A DNA stretch of 64,000 nt from Solirubrobacteraceae bacterium (lineage in GTDB: Bacteria; Actinomycetota; Thermoleophilia; Solirubrobacterales; Solirubrobacteraceae). A model generated the notes under the pieces. The model worked only from the letters and a program-made list of their open reading frames with translations, did not search any database and was not told where the DNA came from. A program made the position numbers and the translations under genes. How positions within the stretch are numbered: position 1 is the stretch's first letter; every line of letters begins with the position of its first letter. Below are positions 7,777 to 15,139 of the stretch, piece by piece. The stretch is taken from assembly GCA_030690545.1 (NCBI GenBank), contig JAUYGN010000010.1:1-64000 (forward strand). Reading direction: 5' to 3'.

Positions 7777-8169
7777 ATGTCTGAGCAGGAGCAGATGATC
7801 GCCGGCCCGACCGGCAACGAGGCGACGATCGCCGCGATCGCCGACGTCCTCGCCGCGATCGGCAGCGACGGCGGCGCGATCGAGTGGGCCGACGAGGAGC
7901 CCGTTCAGTCGCCTGCGCCCGGAACGCCGGCCGCCGCGTCCGGCGCGACGATCAGCCATGGGCCGATCCGCCTGCGCGACAGCGCGCCGCCGTCGCCGAG
8001 CGACGACCACCCCGCGGTCGAGCAGGAGGTCGACGCCGCGGCGGACGAGCCCGTCGGGCATGGCGCGATCCGGCTGCGCGAGGGCGATCAGGCACCGCTG
8101 TCGTCGGCGGACGTCACCCCGATTGCGCGCGCCGACATCCTCGACGCGATCGCCGCGACGGAGTCCTGA
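7777..8169 (+). CDS. Acidic protein with HGxIRLR repeats, unknown
   Basis: 130 residues, strongly acidic, no signal or membrane segment. Begins at ATG after AGGAGGG with a rather short gap. An N-terminal helical part (NEATIAAIADVLAAIGSDGG) is followed by two copies of a short motif, ISHGPIRLRDSAPP (about 64) and GHGAIRLREGDQAP (about 95), and a helical end ARADILDAIAATES. I recognise no family. It is followed closely by the signal-less ModA-like gene and preceded by a CCTA box, so it belongs to the molybdenum block and may partner with that protein. Function unknown. Confidence 0.6.
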   Translation: MSEQEQMIAGPTGNEATIAAIADVLAAIGSDGGAIEWADEEPVQSPAPGTPAAASGATISHGPIRLRDSAPPSPSDDHPAVEQEVDAAADEPVGHGAIRLREGDQAPLSSADVTPIARADILDAIAATES

Positions 8170-8188
8170 AGCGCCGCATGCGTCAGCG

Positions 8189-8881
8189 GTGACCGCCGAG
8201 GACGGGCTGAGGGTTCTCGCGGCGGGCTCGCTGCGTCCCGCGTTCGACGTGCTCGGCGCCGCGGCGCCGGGAACGCTGCGCTTCGCGTACGCCAACGCGC
8301 GGGACCTGGCGCGGCGGATCGAGGCGGGCGAGCCGGCGGACGTCTTCGCCTCCGCCAGTGCCGAGCACCCGGCCGCGCTGCATGCGGCCGGGCTCGTGAG
8401 CGCGCCGCGGCCGTTCGCGTCCAACGTGCTCGTCGCGGCCGTGCCTGTCGCCAGCCCCGCGCGTGACTTCGCGGTGCTTGCGGCGCCCGGCACCCGCGTC
8501 GTCATCGAGGTCGAGGGGATCCCGCTCGGCGACTACACGCGGGCGGCGCTGGCCCGGCTCGACGAGTTGCACGGCGGCGAGTTCGCGGCGCGCGTCTACG
8601 ACAACGTCGTCGCGCAGGAGCAGACCGTCGACCATGTCGCCGCGCTGCTGCTGGGCGGCGAGGCCGACGCGGCCGTCCTCTACGCGACCGACGTCGCGGC
8701 CCGCCCGGACGGGCTGCGCGCGATCGCGCTACCGGCGGCTGCGGCGGTCGAGGTGACGTGCGTCGCCTGCACCGTCGCTGCGGCGGCGCGGCCCGACGCC
8801 GCGAAGGCCTGGGTCGAGGGTCTCACAGCGCCCGCGGCCCAGGCGGTCCTGCGGCGTGCGGGCTTCGGTCCGCCGCGCTGA
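8189..8881 (+). CDS. ModA-like oxyanion-binding protein without signal peptide
   Basis: 230 residues homologous to ModA over the whole length: LRVLAAGSLRPAFDVLG at the start, EAGEPADVFASASAEHPAAL, IPLGDYTRAALARLD and VDHVAALLLGGEADAAVLYA. The fold starts right at residue 6, so there is no room for a signal peptide. The GTG at 8189 is the only start that does not run into non-ModA-like upstream sequence. It is therefore predicted to be cytoplasmic, or exported by another route. It follows the acidic repeat gene by 19 bases with no ribosome site I can see. A molybdate buffer or chaperone inside the cell is a possible role (inference). Confidence 0.75.
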   Translation: MTAEDGLRVLAAGSLRPAFDVLGAAAPGTLRFAYANARDLARRIEAGEPADVFASASAEHPAALHAAGLVSAPRPFASNVLVAAVPVASPARDFAVLAAPGTRVVIEVEGIPLGDYTRAALARLDELHGGEFAARVYDNVVAQEQTVDHVAALLLGGEADAAVLYATDVAARPDGLRAIALPAAAAVEVTCVACTVAAAARPDAAKAWVEGLTAPAAQAVLRRAGFGPPR

Positions 8882-9013
8882 GGTTCCCGACGGGCGGTGA
8901 CCGGCGGCGTGGCCGCGCGCCGCTGCGGCATCGGCGAGGCGCCGGCTGGGCGCGTGACAGCTGCCGGGCGTCGCGGTGATGCGGCGTTGGCCCGTCCACG
9001 TTGGGTGGGACAC

Positions 9014-9047
9014 TTGCATATAACCTATGCAATACCTAGGTTATATG
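9014..9047 (+). promoter_or_regulatory. CCTA box 4 within a 31-bp perfect-arm palindrome
   Basis: The box CCTATGCAATACCTAGG (9024-9040) sits in a longer dyad with perfect 11-bp arms, CATATAACCTA (9017-9027) and TAGGTTATATG (9037-9047), and a 9-base centre. TTGCAT (9014-9019), 17 bases, TAGGTT (9037-9042) makes a plausible rightward promoter. This is the strongest copy in the window. Confidence 0.75.
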
Positions 9048-9086
9048 GATCGAGGGATCTGCCGGATGTGAGGAAGGGTGGTCTGA

Positions 9087-9269
9087 GTGAGTGCGCGGGG
9101 CGGTGGTGATGGGCGTGGCGGTCGTGCGGTGCCGTCGCGGGCGTTCGATGGGCTGTCAGGTCGTCGTGATCGCGCGATCTGGTGGGGGCGATGCGTCGTG
9201 TTCACCGTGTGTGTTCTCGCGCTCGCGCTCGCGGCAGTCGGCGTTGGCGCTCGGATCGCGCTGGCGTAG
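9087..9269 (+). CDS. Small single-pass membrane protein, unknown
   Basis: 60 residues from GTG 9087, with AGGAAGG (9071-9077) nine bases upstream. The N-terminal 32 residues are Gly/Arg-rich and basic; the rest is one hydrophobic segment (VVFTVCVLALALAAVGVGA, about 37-55), so it should sit in the membrane with its N-terminus inside. It is the only gene downstream of the strongest CCTA box. No family recognised. The short length leaves some chance that it is not a gene and that the operator drives an RNA instead. Confidence 0.5.
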   Translation: MSARGGGDGRGGRAVPSRAFDGLSGRRDRAIWWGRCVVFTVCVLALALAAVGVGARIALA

Positions 9270-9395
9270 ACGACGTTCGAAGCTCGACGGTCGACGACGA
9301 CGCGTACCGGTGCTCGAGGAGTCCACCGTCGTGGGTGTGTCGACGGTTGTCCTCAGGAGCGCCGTTGACGTCGGTCGCGGGCACGATGTCGTTCC

Positions 9396-9884
9396 TCAGG
9401 CGATGAGGTCGAAGTTCCCGGCAAGCACCGTTGCGAGCCTTCCGGTGCGCCAGCCCCGTGCGACGTCGCGGACGAGCGGCGACGGCTGGTCGCGATAGCG
9501 GCGCGTGATCACGCGCGGCGCGGCCGTGCCGTTGTCGGGCGGGCGTTCGGTCTGCGGCGTGCAGACGACCAGCGCCGCGTTGCGGACGGTGCCCGGACGG
9601 GCGCCGCCGCGGTCGTCGCGGGGCGCCTCCCAGACGTGCAGGCCCGTCTCGCGACGCAGCAGGCGAAAGGCCGCGAAGCCGCTCACGTCCAGCAGGTGCG
9701 CGTCGCCTGAGGGCGACTCGTCGGTGATCGTCATTCCGCGCAGGTGCGCCCAGTCGCGGTACATCGAGACGAGGCGCTCCGGCCACGTCGGATCGGCGCA
9801 GTCCGCCGCGGGGCGGATGAGCAGCCACGCGTCGCGCGGCTCGGCGGCGTCGAGCGCCGCGAGCTCCTCCTCGAGCAGGAACAC
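9396..9884 (-). CDS. PCRF-like (release-factor-like) protein of the mos operon
   Basis: 162 residues resembling the PCRF domain of class I peptide-chain release factors: RLVSMYRDWAHLRGMTITD, then HLLDVSGFAAFRLLRRETGL and HVWEAP parallel the mRF core around the GxHRVQRVP region. The GGQ peptidyl-hydrolysis domain is absent, so it cannot act as a normal release factor. The same frame stays open and helix-like upstream to the mosA stop, but I find no ATG, GTG or TTG there; GTG 9884 is the first standard start. It is the third gene after mosB and mosA on the minus strand, so a role in molybdenum storage, perhaps in assembly, is inferred from position. Confidence 0.6.
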   Translation of the reverse strand: MFLLEEELAALDAAEPRDAWLLIRPAADCADPTWPERLVSMYRDWAHLRGMTITDESPSGDAHLLDVSGFAAFRLLRRETGLHVWEAPRDDRGGARPGTVRNAALVVCTPQTERPPDNGTAAPRVITRRYRDQPSPLVRDVARGWRTGRLATVLAGNFDLIA

Positions 9885-9981
9885 GCGCTGGGCGAGCAGG
9901 CGCGTCAGCTCCGCCGCGCCCGCCCGGCCCGCGACGTGGTGGAGGCGGTGGGCGAGGGACGCCAGCTGCGTGTCGCCGCGG

Positions 9982-10821
9982 TCAGTCGGTGTAAATGATC
10001 GTCCCGACGTGCTCGCCGGCCAGCGCCTTCGTGATGTTGCCGGGCGTCAGGCCGTTGACGATCTGGATCTCCTTGACGTGCTTGGCGTTGCCCATCAGCT
10101 CGAGCACGAGCCGGTCGATCGGCAGCGTCGGCAGGTCGCGCTCGATCAGCTCGGCCGCGCTGATGCGCGGGATGAGCTCGGCCTCGCCGTCGGCGGCGGT
10201 CGCCGGATCGCGCGTGTAGACGCCGTCGACGTCCTTGACGAAGACCGTCCGCGCGGCGCCGTAGGCGTCGGCGATCAGGAACGGCCCGGTGTCGGCCTGG
10301 TGCGGCGGGATCTTGCCGACGGGCGGCGGGTGCTCGAAGAGCTCGTAGGGCGGGTACCCGTTGGAGACGGCGGCCGGGGTCGCGGAGAGGTGCACGGCGA
10401 GCTGGTGGCCGACGCTTGTGTGCGGCAGGTAGGAGACGCCGTCCTCGGCGAGCAGCGCGGCGACGATGTGCCCGTTCTGCTCGGCCTCGGTCGCAGCGAG
10501 GGCGGCGAGCGCGCCGGTCGGCAGGCCGAGGTCGAGCGCGACGCCGTAGACGTGCCGCGCGCGGATGCCCGGTCCGGTCGCGATCAGCAGGCGATGGTCG
10601 GCGAACGCGGCCCGCAGCTCGTCGACGACGGGCAGGACGGCGTCGCGGCCGCGGTCCATGATCGAGCGGCCGCCGATCGAGACGACGTTCAGCCACGGCA
10701 GCAGCCGCATGATCGGACGGTCGGTGACGGGGCGCACGAGCTCGCGGTCGAGCAGCGTCTGGCGCATCAGCGCCGAGGGGACGTCCTTGGCGGCGAAGAG
10801 GTCGGGCTTGTAGTCGGTCAT
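9982..10821 (-). CDS. mosA: Molybdenum storage protein, alpha subunit
   Basis: 279 residues of the amino-acid-kinase/UMP-kinase fold. It closely follows the Azotobacter storage-protein alpha subunit as I remember it: LARQTLxDRxLxRPV-like start, LLPWLNVVSIGGRSIMDRG, ATGPGIRARHVYGVALDLGL, LHLSATPAAVSNGYPPY, HQADTGPFLIADAYGA and VNGLTPGNITKALAGEHVGT. With MosB it should form an ATP-dependent cage storing polyoxomolybdate or tungstate in the cytoplasm. The ATG at 10821 follows AGGAG and lies 34 bases after the mosB stop. Confidence 0.9.
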   Translation of the reverse strand: MTDYKPDLFAAKDVPSALMRQTLLDRELVRPVTDRPIMRLLPWLNVVSIGGRSIMDRGRDAVLPVVDELRAAFADHRLLIATGPGIRARHVYGVALDLGLPTGALAALAATEAEQNGHIVAALLAEDGVSYLPHTSVGHQLAVHLSATPAAVSNGYPPYELFEHPPPVGKIPPHQADTGPFLIADAYGAARTVFVKDVDGVYTRDPATAADGEAELIPRISAAELIERDLPTLPIDRLVLELMGNAKHVKEIQIVNGLTPGNITKALAGEHVGTIIYTD

Positions 10822-10855
10822 GAGGTTCTCCTGAAGGTCGTCGCGGGGAGGGCGG

Positions 10856-11674
10856 TCATGCCGCCGAGATGACGGTGCCGACGTGCTCGCCGGCGAGCGC
10901 GCGGGTCAAGAGGCCGGGCTTGAGGCCGTTGACGACCTGGATCGAGGTCGCGTGGCGCGCGTTGCGGATCAGCTCCAGCAGCGGGCGCTCGACGACGAGG
11001 TCGGGCAGGTCGAGCGCGATCAGCTCGTCGATCGTGATCGACTCGATCAGCTTGGCGTTCGGGTCGCTCTTCGGGTTGGCCGTGTAGAGGCCGTCCTCGT
11101 CCTTGACGTAGATCATGTTCTTCGCGCCGTAGACCTCGGCGACGAGCCAGCAGCCGGCGTCGGTGCGGTAGGGCGGGATGACGCCCTCGGCGGGCGAGTG
11201 CTGCCACATGTCGTAGGGCGGCATGCCGGGGAAGATCGCCGCGCCGCACTCGGCGAGGTACAGGGGGATCGCGCCGAAGCCCGAGCCGCCGACGACCGGC
11301 ACGCCGTGGCGCGCCATCAGGTAGCCGAGGATCTGCGCGTTCTGACCCGCGACGGCGCTGCCGATGTCGGTCATCACGCCGGTCGGCAGGCCGAACTGCG
11401 AGGCCAGCGCATAGAGATGGCGCGCGCGCGTGCCGGCGCCGGTGCCGATCAGCAGCTGGTGGTCGCGCCGGGCCGCGACGAGCTCCTCGACGACCGGCAG
11501 GATCGCGCTGCTGCCGCGATCGATCAGGCTCTGGCCGCCGATCTTCACGACGTTCGCGTCGGGAAGGATCGCGTAGTCGGTTGCGGTCGCGCTGGCCTCG
11601 ATCAGCTCGCTGTCGCTGAGCGAGCGGCTCATCAGCAGCGACTGGAGCGCACCGTGATCCCCGTGGTCTGCCAT
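10856..11674 (-). CDS. mosB: Molybdenum storage protein, beta subunit
   Basis: 272 residues, amino-acid-kinase fold, matching the storage-protein beta subunit: LMSRSLSDSELIEAS, LPDANVVKIGGQSLIDRG, IGTGAGTRARHLYALASQFG, VVGGSGFGAIPLYLAE, EGVIPPYRTDAGCWLVAE, IYVKDEDGLYTANPKS and VNGLKPGLLTRALAGEHVGT. The start is ATG 11674 behind AAGGAG; an upstream in-frame start would lie inside the promoter. First gene of a mosB-mosA-PCRF-like operon. Its promoter carries a palindrome different from the CCTA box, which suggests separate control (storage is expected when metal is plentiful). Confidence 0.92.
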   Translation of the reverse strand: MADHGDHGALQSLLMSRSLSDSELIEASATATDYAILPDANVVKIGGQSLIDRGSSAILPVVEELVAARRDHQLLIGTGAGTRARHLYALASQFGLPTGVMTDIGSAVAGQNAQILGYLMARHGVPVVGGSGFGAIPLYLAECGAAIFPGMPPYDMWQHSPAEGVIPPYRTDAGCWLVAEVYGAKNMIYVKDEDGLYTANPKSDPNAKLIESITIDELIALDLPDLVVERPLLELIRNARHATSIQVVNGLKPGLLTRALAGEHVGTVISAA

Positions 11675-11689
11675 CGGATTTTCTCCTTG

Positions 11690-11728
11690 CCTAGAAGTTC
11701 TAGGACGAGAGTCTAGGAGAACTGTCAA
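11690..11728 (-). promoter_or_regulatory. mosBA promoter with CCTAGAA-type palindrome
   Basis: On the minus strand TTGACA (11728-11723) is followed, at a -10 distance, by the perfect 15-bp palindrome CCTAGAACTTCTAGG (11704-11690). A further half-site CCTAGA lies at 11716-11711 inside the spacer. The half-site differs from the CCTA box (CCTAGA, not CCTATG/CCTAGG). It overlaps the start region, as a repressor site would. Confidence 0.5.
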
Positions 11729-11749
11729 ATGATTCGCGCAAACGACCTG

Positions 11750-12664
11750 TTAGCTCACGGCATCAGTGGGCGTCGAGGCGGGCCGTGGAGCTCGATGCAG
11801 CGCGACGCCGGCGACGACGAGCATGATGCCGGCGACCTCGACGGCGATCGGGATCTGGGCCAGCAAGACGATGCCGACGACCGTCGCCGTCGCCGGCAGC
11901 AGCGACACCATCAGCGCGTAGCTCGCGCGATCGAGCCGCGCCAGCGCGAGCTGGTCTGCGATGTAGGGGATCACCGACGAGGACACGCCGACGCCGACGC
12001 CCGCCAGCAGCGCGAGGGGATCGGCTGACACGCCGATCGCCTGCCAGCCGCCGATCGGCGTGATGACGACTGCGGCGACGAGCATCGACGCGGCGAGACC
12101 GTCGATGCCGCTCATCGCGTCGCGCTTGGCGACGCGGTCGGCGAGCACGATGTAGAGCGCGAAGAGGGCCGCGTTGACGAACGCCAGGACGAGCCCGAGC
12201 GGCTCGATGCCGAGCTGCACGTCGGTCAGCAGGTAGACGCCTGGCACGGCGAGCGCGAGCGCGCCGGCGTTGCGCGGGGTGCGGGCGCCGAGTGCGGCCA
12301 GCGCGATGACCGGCAGGAACTCGATCGCGGCGACGGTGCCGAGCGGGAGCCGGTCGATCGCGACGTAGAAGCACCCGTTCATGACGGCCAGCACGGCGCC
12401 CCAGGCGATCAGCAGCCGCCTGCCGTGACGGTCCTGGGCCGCGAACGTCCGCCATGGCCTGCGCCAGGCCGCGAAGATCAGCGCGGCCGAGGCGATCCGC
12501 AGCCAGGCCACCCCGAGGACGTCGACGCGGGCGAAGAGCAGCACCGCGAACGCCGGGCCGAGGTAGTGGAACACGGCGCTCGTGGCGAAGTACAGCTGCG
12601 GCGGCGCGGTGTGGACGGCGCGCGCGAGCCGGCGCGGCGCCGGCGCTGAGGGCGAGGCGGCCAT
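11750..12664 (-). CDS. EamA-family transporter (RhtA-like)
   Basis: 304 residues with about ten hydrophobic segments in two EamA halves (drug/metabolite transporter superfamily). Conserved bits include FHYLGPAFAVLLFARVD, WLRIASAALIFAAW, PLGTVAAIEFLPVIALAAL and SSVIPYIADQLALARL, which resemble the threonine/homoserine exporter RhtA. Likely exports an amino acid or related metabolite. It diverges from the Lrp-type regulator at 12728, a common pairing for an exporter and its regulator; this supports an amino-acid substrate. Confidence 0.85.
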   Translation of the reverse strand: MAASPSAPAPRRLARAVHTAPPQLYFATSAVFHYLGPAFAVLLFARVDVLGVAWLRIASAALIFAAWRRPWRTFAAQDRHGRRLLIAWGAVLAVMNGCFYVAIDRLPLGTVAAIEFLPVIALAALGARTPRNAGALALAVPGVYLLTDVQLGIEPLGLVLAFVNAALFALYIVLADRVAKRDAMSGIDGLAASMLVAAVVITPIGGWQAIGVSADPLALLAGVGVGVSSSVIPYIADQLALARLDRASYALMVSLLPATATVVGIVLLAQIPIAVEVAGIMLVVAGVALHRAPRPASTPTDAVS

Positions 12665-12727
12665 CGCGTGAAGGATGACCGGCGTTCAAGCGCTTCTACA
12701 GCCCAGATCGCCGCTAGTATCGGGCTC

Positions 12728-13219
12728 ATGGCTATGAATCAGAGAACTTCTGTGCGTTTCGCCGATGATGGGCTGCTCGACGAGACGAACCTGCGTCTGC
12801 TCGCCGAGCTGCAGCGCGACGCGCGCCTCTCGATCGCGGAGCTGGGCCGGCGCGTCGGCCTCTCGTCGCCGGCCGTCGCCGAGCGGCTCAAGCGCCTGGA
12901 GAGCGAGGGCGTGATCACCGGATACCGCGTCGAGCTCGATCCGCGACGGCTCGGCTACGGCCTCGGCGTCGTGATCCGGATCCGTCCGAACCCGCGCCAG
13001 CTCGCAGAGGTCGCGGCACTCGCCCGCGACACCCCGGAGGTGATCGAGTGCCATCGCGTCACCGGCGAGGACTGCTACGTGATGACGGCCTACGTCCGCG
13101 ACGTCGAGCACCTCGAGACGGTGATCGACGCGTTCGCCGCCTATGGGCAGACGACGAGCGCGATCATGCAGTCCGCGCCGGTTCCGCGGCGTGGCCTGTC
13201 GCTGCGCAGCGCGCCGTAG
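12728..13219 (+). CDS. Lrp/AsnC-family transcriptional regulator
   Basis: 163 residues. The N-terminal HTH (about 17-62) reads DETNLRLLAELQRDARLSIA, ELGRRVGLSSPAVAERLKRL and ESEGVITGYRVELDP, and the C-terminal RAM domain (about 75-150) has VIECHRVTGEDCYVMTAYV. It should bind an amino acid and control nearby genes, most likely the diverging EamA transporter. TAGTAT (12714-12719) lies just before the ATG, so the message is nearly leaderless. ATG 12734 is a possible alternative start. Confidence 0.9.
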   Translation: MAMNQRTSVRFADDGLLDETNLRLLAELQRDARLSIAELGRRVGLSSPAVAERLKRLESEGVITGYRVELDPRRLGYGLGVVIRIRPNPRQLAEVAALARDTPEVIECHRVTGEDCYVMTAYVRDVEHLETVIDAFAAYGQTTSAIMQSAPVPRRGLSLRSAP

Positions 13220-13238
13220 CGGCGCGAGGCTGCCACGC

Positions 13239-14669
13239 TCACGACAGGCGGACGACGCCCCGCATGCGGACCGTGCCCGCGGCGCGCGGGATCAGCAGAT
13301 CGCGACGTCCGGTCGTCCCGGGGGCGACGCGCATCGTCAGGCGACAGCGCTTGCCCGACAGGCGCGTGCCGAGCGTGACCGTCACCCCGCGGCCAGAGAC
13401 GCGCGCCCGGTTTGTGCAGCCGCTGCGCAGCCGGACGGTGAGCCGGAAGATCCGCAGCGGCGTCGCGTGGCTGCCGGCGACCGGAGCCTGGACGGGGGGC
13501 GGCAGCGGCGGCGCCGGGGGCAGCGGTGGCGCCGGGGGCGGCGGTGGCGCGGGCGGCGGCGCCTGGCAGTTCGGGCGCGTGCCCGTCTGGCCCGGCGGGC
13601 ACGGCTGCGGCGTGATCGTGTAGGAGCCCTCCACGTACCGGCGCAGCTCGATCGGGACGGCGGCGAGGTCGCCGCCGACGAGCACCGGGCCGGGGTGGAA
13701 CCCGCGGGCCTCGGCGACCGCCCGGCCCTCGGGGGAGAGGAGGTACTTCAGCACCTCGAGCGCCGCCGGCGCGTTGCCCGCGCCTTCGACGGGCGCCATC
13801 GTCGGCCTGATCACGCTGCCGCGGAACGTCTCACCGGCGGCGTTCGTGAACGACTCCTTCGCGTAGCCGGACTCGTATGCGGGCTCGGCGAGGTTGACCT
13901 CGGGCGGCAGCGAGAGGAAGGGCACGTCGAAGACGCGGGCGAGGTGGCGGTACATGAAGAGCGCGTCGATCTCGCCGTCGAGGAACTCGGCGGCGGACGT
14001 CGGGCCGAACATCTGCTCAGGGTTGCGATCGTCGCCGAGGATGCGCTGCTTGAGGCCCGCCTCGCCGCTGAAGCGCTCCGACAGCTGCGCGACGAGCACC
14101 GTGAAGTAGCCCGAGGGGTCGTGGTCGGGATCGGCACGCGCGACCCTGACGCCGGGCAGCTCGAGCGGCGCGTACCACGGCTGCTCGCCCCGCTCGGCCT
14201 TCTCGAACTCCGCGAGGAGCCGGCTCCTCGGGCTGTACGCCAGCACCATCTCCGCACGCGCGAAGGTCGCGAACCAGCGCACCTTGCTGTCCTTCCCGTC
14301 GTCCATCAGCAGCTGGTTGGCGTTCGCGTCGGCGCTGCCGAACAGGTCGGCCGGCAGCGAGCCGTCCTTGATCCCGCGCGCGATCGTCAGCGAGTTGCCG
14401 CCCGCGCTCTGGACGGCGATCCCGCGCGGCGCCAGTGCCGGGGCGAGGTCCGACAGCACGAGATCGTTGAGCATCCCGGCGTGACCGATGAGCACGTCAC
14501 CGGTGGCGGGCGGGTCGGCGGCGAGCGCCCGGGGCCCGCCGTACGCCAGCACGACGGCGATGCTCGCGAGCAGGGCGAGCGCCAGGGACGCTCGACGCGG
14601 CGCCGGCGCAGGCAGTCGCCGGACACCCGGGCGGCAGTCGGTCGCCCGCAGGTTCTCGAACTCGGTCAT
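13239..14669 (-). CDS. WtpA-like tungstate/molybdate-binding protein with C-terminal domain
   Basis: 476 residues. A signal peptide ends near ALAAD (about 50). The binding domain (about 58-330) looks like the extracellular oxyanion-binding WtpA/ModA-type fold: DVLIGHAGMLNDLVLSDLAP, GIKDGSLPADLFGSADANAN, RAEMVLAYSPRSRL, DPDHDPSGYFTVLVAQL and ALEVLKYLLSPEGRAVAEAR. A Pro-rich linker follows (about 350-395), then an 80-residue basic beta-rich domain with paired Cys (LRSGCTNRARVSGRG, SGKRCRLTMRV) like those on other surface proteins here. No transporter genes are adjacent, so it may supply one of the ModBC pairs. Good ribosome site GGGAGGAG before ATG 14669. Confidence 0.75.
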   Translation of the reverse strand: MTEFENLRATDCRPGVRRLPAPAPRRASLALALLASIAVVLAYGGPRALAADPPATGDVLIGHAGMLNDLVLSDLAPALAPRGIAVQSAGGNSLTIARGIKDGSLPADLFGSADANANQLLMDDGKDSKVRWFATFARAEMVLAYSPRSRLLAEFEKAERGEQPWYAPLELPGVRVARADPDHDPSGYFTVLVAQLSERFSGEAGLKQRILGDDRNPEQMFGPTSAAEFLDGEIDALFMYRHLARVFDVPFLSLPPEVNLAEPAYESGYAKESFTNAAGETFRGSVIRPTMAPVEGAGNAPAALEVLKYLLSPEGRAVAEARGFHPGPVLVGGDLAAVPIELRRYVEGSYTITPQPCPPGQTGTRPNCQAPPPAPPPPPAPPLPPAPPLPPPVQAPVAGSHATPLRIFRLTVRLRSGCTNRARVSGRGVTVTLGTRLSGKRCRLTMRVAPGTTGRRDLLIPRAAGTVRMRGVVRLS

Positions 14670-14698
14670 CGGCTCCTCCCTCGCTCGGCCGATTCATA

Positions 14699-14715
14699 CC
14701 ATTGCAATACCTAGG
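14699..14715 (-). promoter_or_regulatory. CCTA box 5, before the WtpA-like gene
   Basis: On the minus strand CCTAGGTATTGCAATGG lies directly before a -10-like TATGAA (14698-14693), filling the place of a 17-base spacer. It points at the WtpA-like gene starting at 14669. Confidence 0.6.
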
Positions 14716-14767
14716 TGCACGGTAGCCGATTCGCCGTCGGAGGGGAGCGTTCCCTGGATGGCAAGTA

Positions 14768-14784
14768 CCTATGCGAAGCATATG
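14768..14784 (+). promoter_or_regulatory. CCTA box 6, before the pilD operon
   Basis: CCTATGCGAAGCATATG, symmetric around GAA, followed by TATGTT (14781-14786) as a possible -10. It heads the rightward run of five closely packed genes ending with the site-2 protease. Confidence 0.65.
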
Positions 14785-14866
14785 TTTAGATCCCACCGAT
14801 GCCCATGATCTCGACACGCTCCAGCGCGGCCCGTCGCGCCGACGACCCGAGCTCACCGGCGGCGGC

Positions 14867-15139
14867 GTGATCTGCTGCGCCCTCTGCGGCAGTCCGGTCG
14901 GCACGGGAGCGGTCTGCGGCCAATGCGGCTGGGAGCCGCACGACGCGGGCGGATACGGCGATCCGGTCGTGGCTGACGTACGGGATGCCGGCGCTCTCGG
15001 TGGAACGCTCGATGAGGCCGATCCGCCGCGCTGGCTGGATGTCGATCCGCTGGGCCGCGACGAGGCGCTGGCGATGCGGGGATCGGGATGGGGCGTCGAT
15101 CCCGACGAGACGCGTCGTGCCCGCGTGCCCGAGCCGTGA
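14867..15139 (+). CDS. Zinc-ribbon protein with VapB-type antitoxin tail
   Basis: 90 residues from GTG 14867. The earlier in-frame ATG 14771 lies inside the CCTA box, so it is unlikely. Residues 4-20 form a CxxC-x9-CxxC zinc ribbon (CALCGSPVG, then CGQCGW). Residues 65-86, DEALAMRGSGWGVDPDETRR, match the C-terminal toxin-binding tail of VapB antitoxins (family pattern LRGSGWxGDLDxMR). The usual ribbon-helix-helix DNA-binding N-terminus is missing and replaced by the zinc ribbon. Its stop overlaps the PIN gene start (GTGA), the classic antitoxin-toxin arrangement. A 23-codon frame (14799-14870) ends on its start codon and could couple translation. Confidence 0.65.
   Translation: MICCALCGSPVGTGAVCGQCGWEPHDAGGYGDPVVADVRDAGALGGTLDEADPPRWLDVDPLGRDEALAMRGSGWGVDPDETRRARVPEP

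Noticed and set aside
14799-14870. A 23-codon leader peptide gene before the zinc-ribbon/VapB-tail gene
   Set aside because: It ends on the next start codon, which is suggestive, but the composition is unremarkable; kept only as a remark in that gene's entry.
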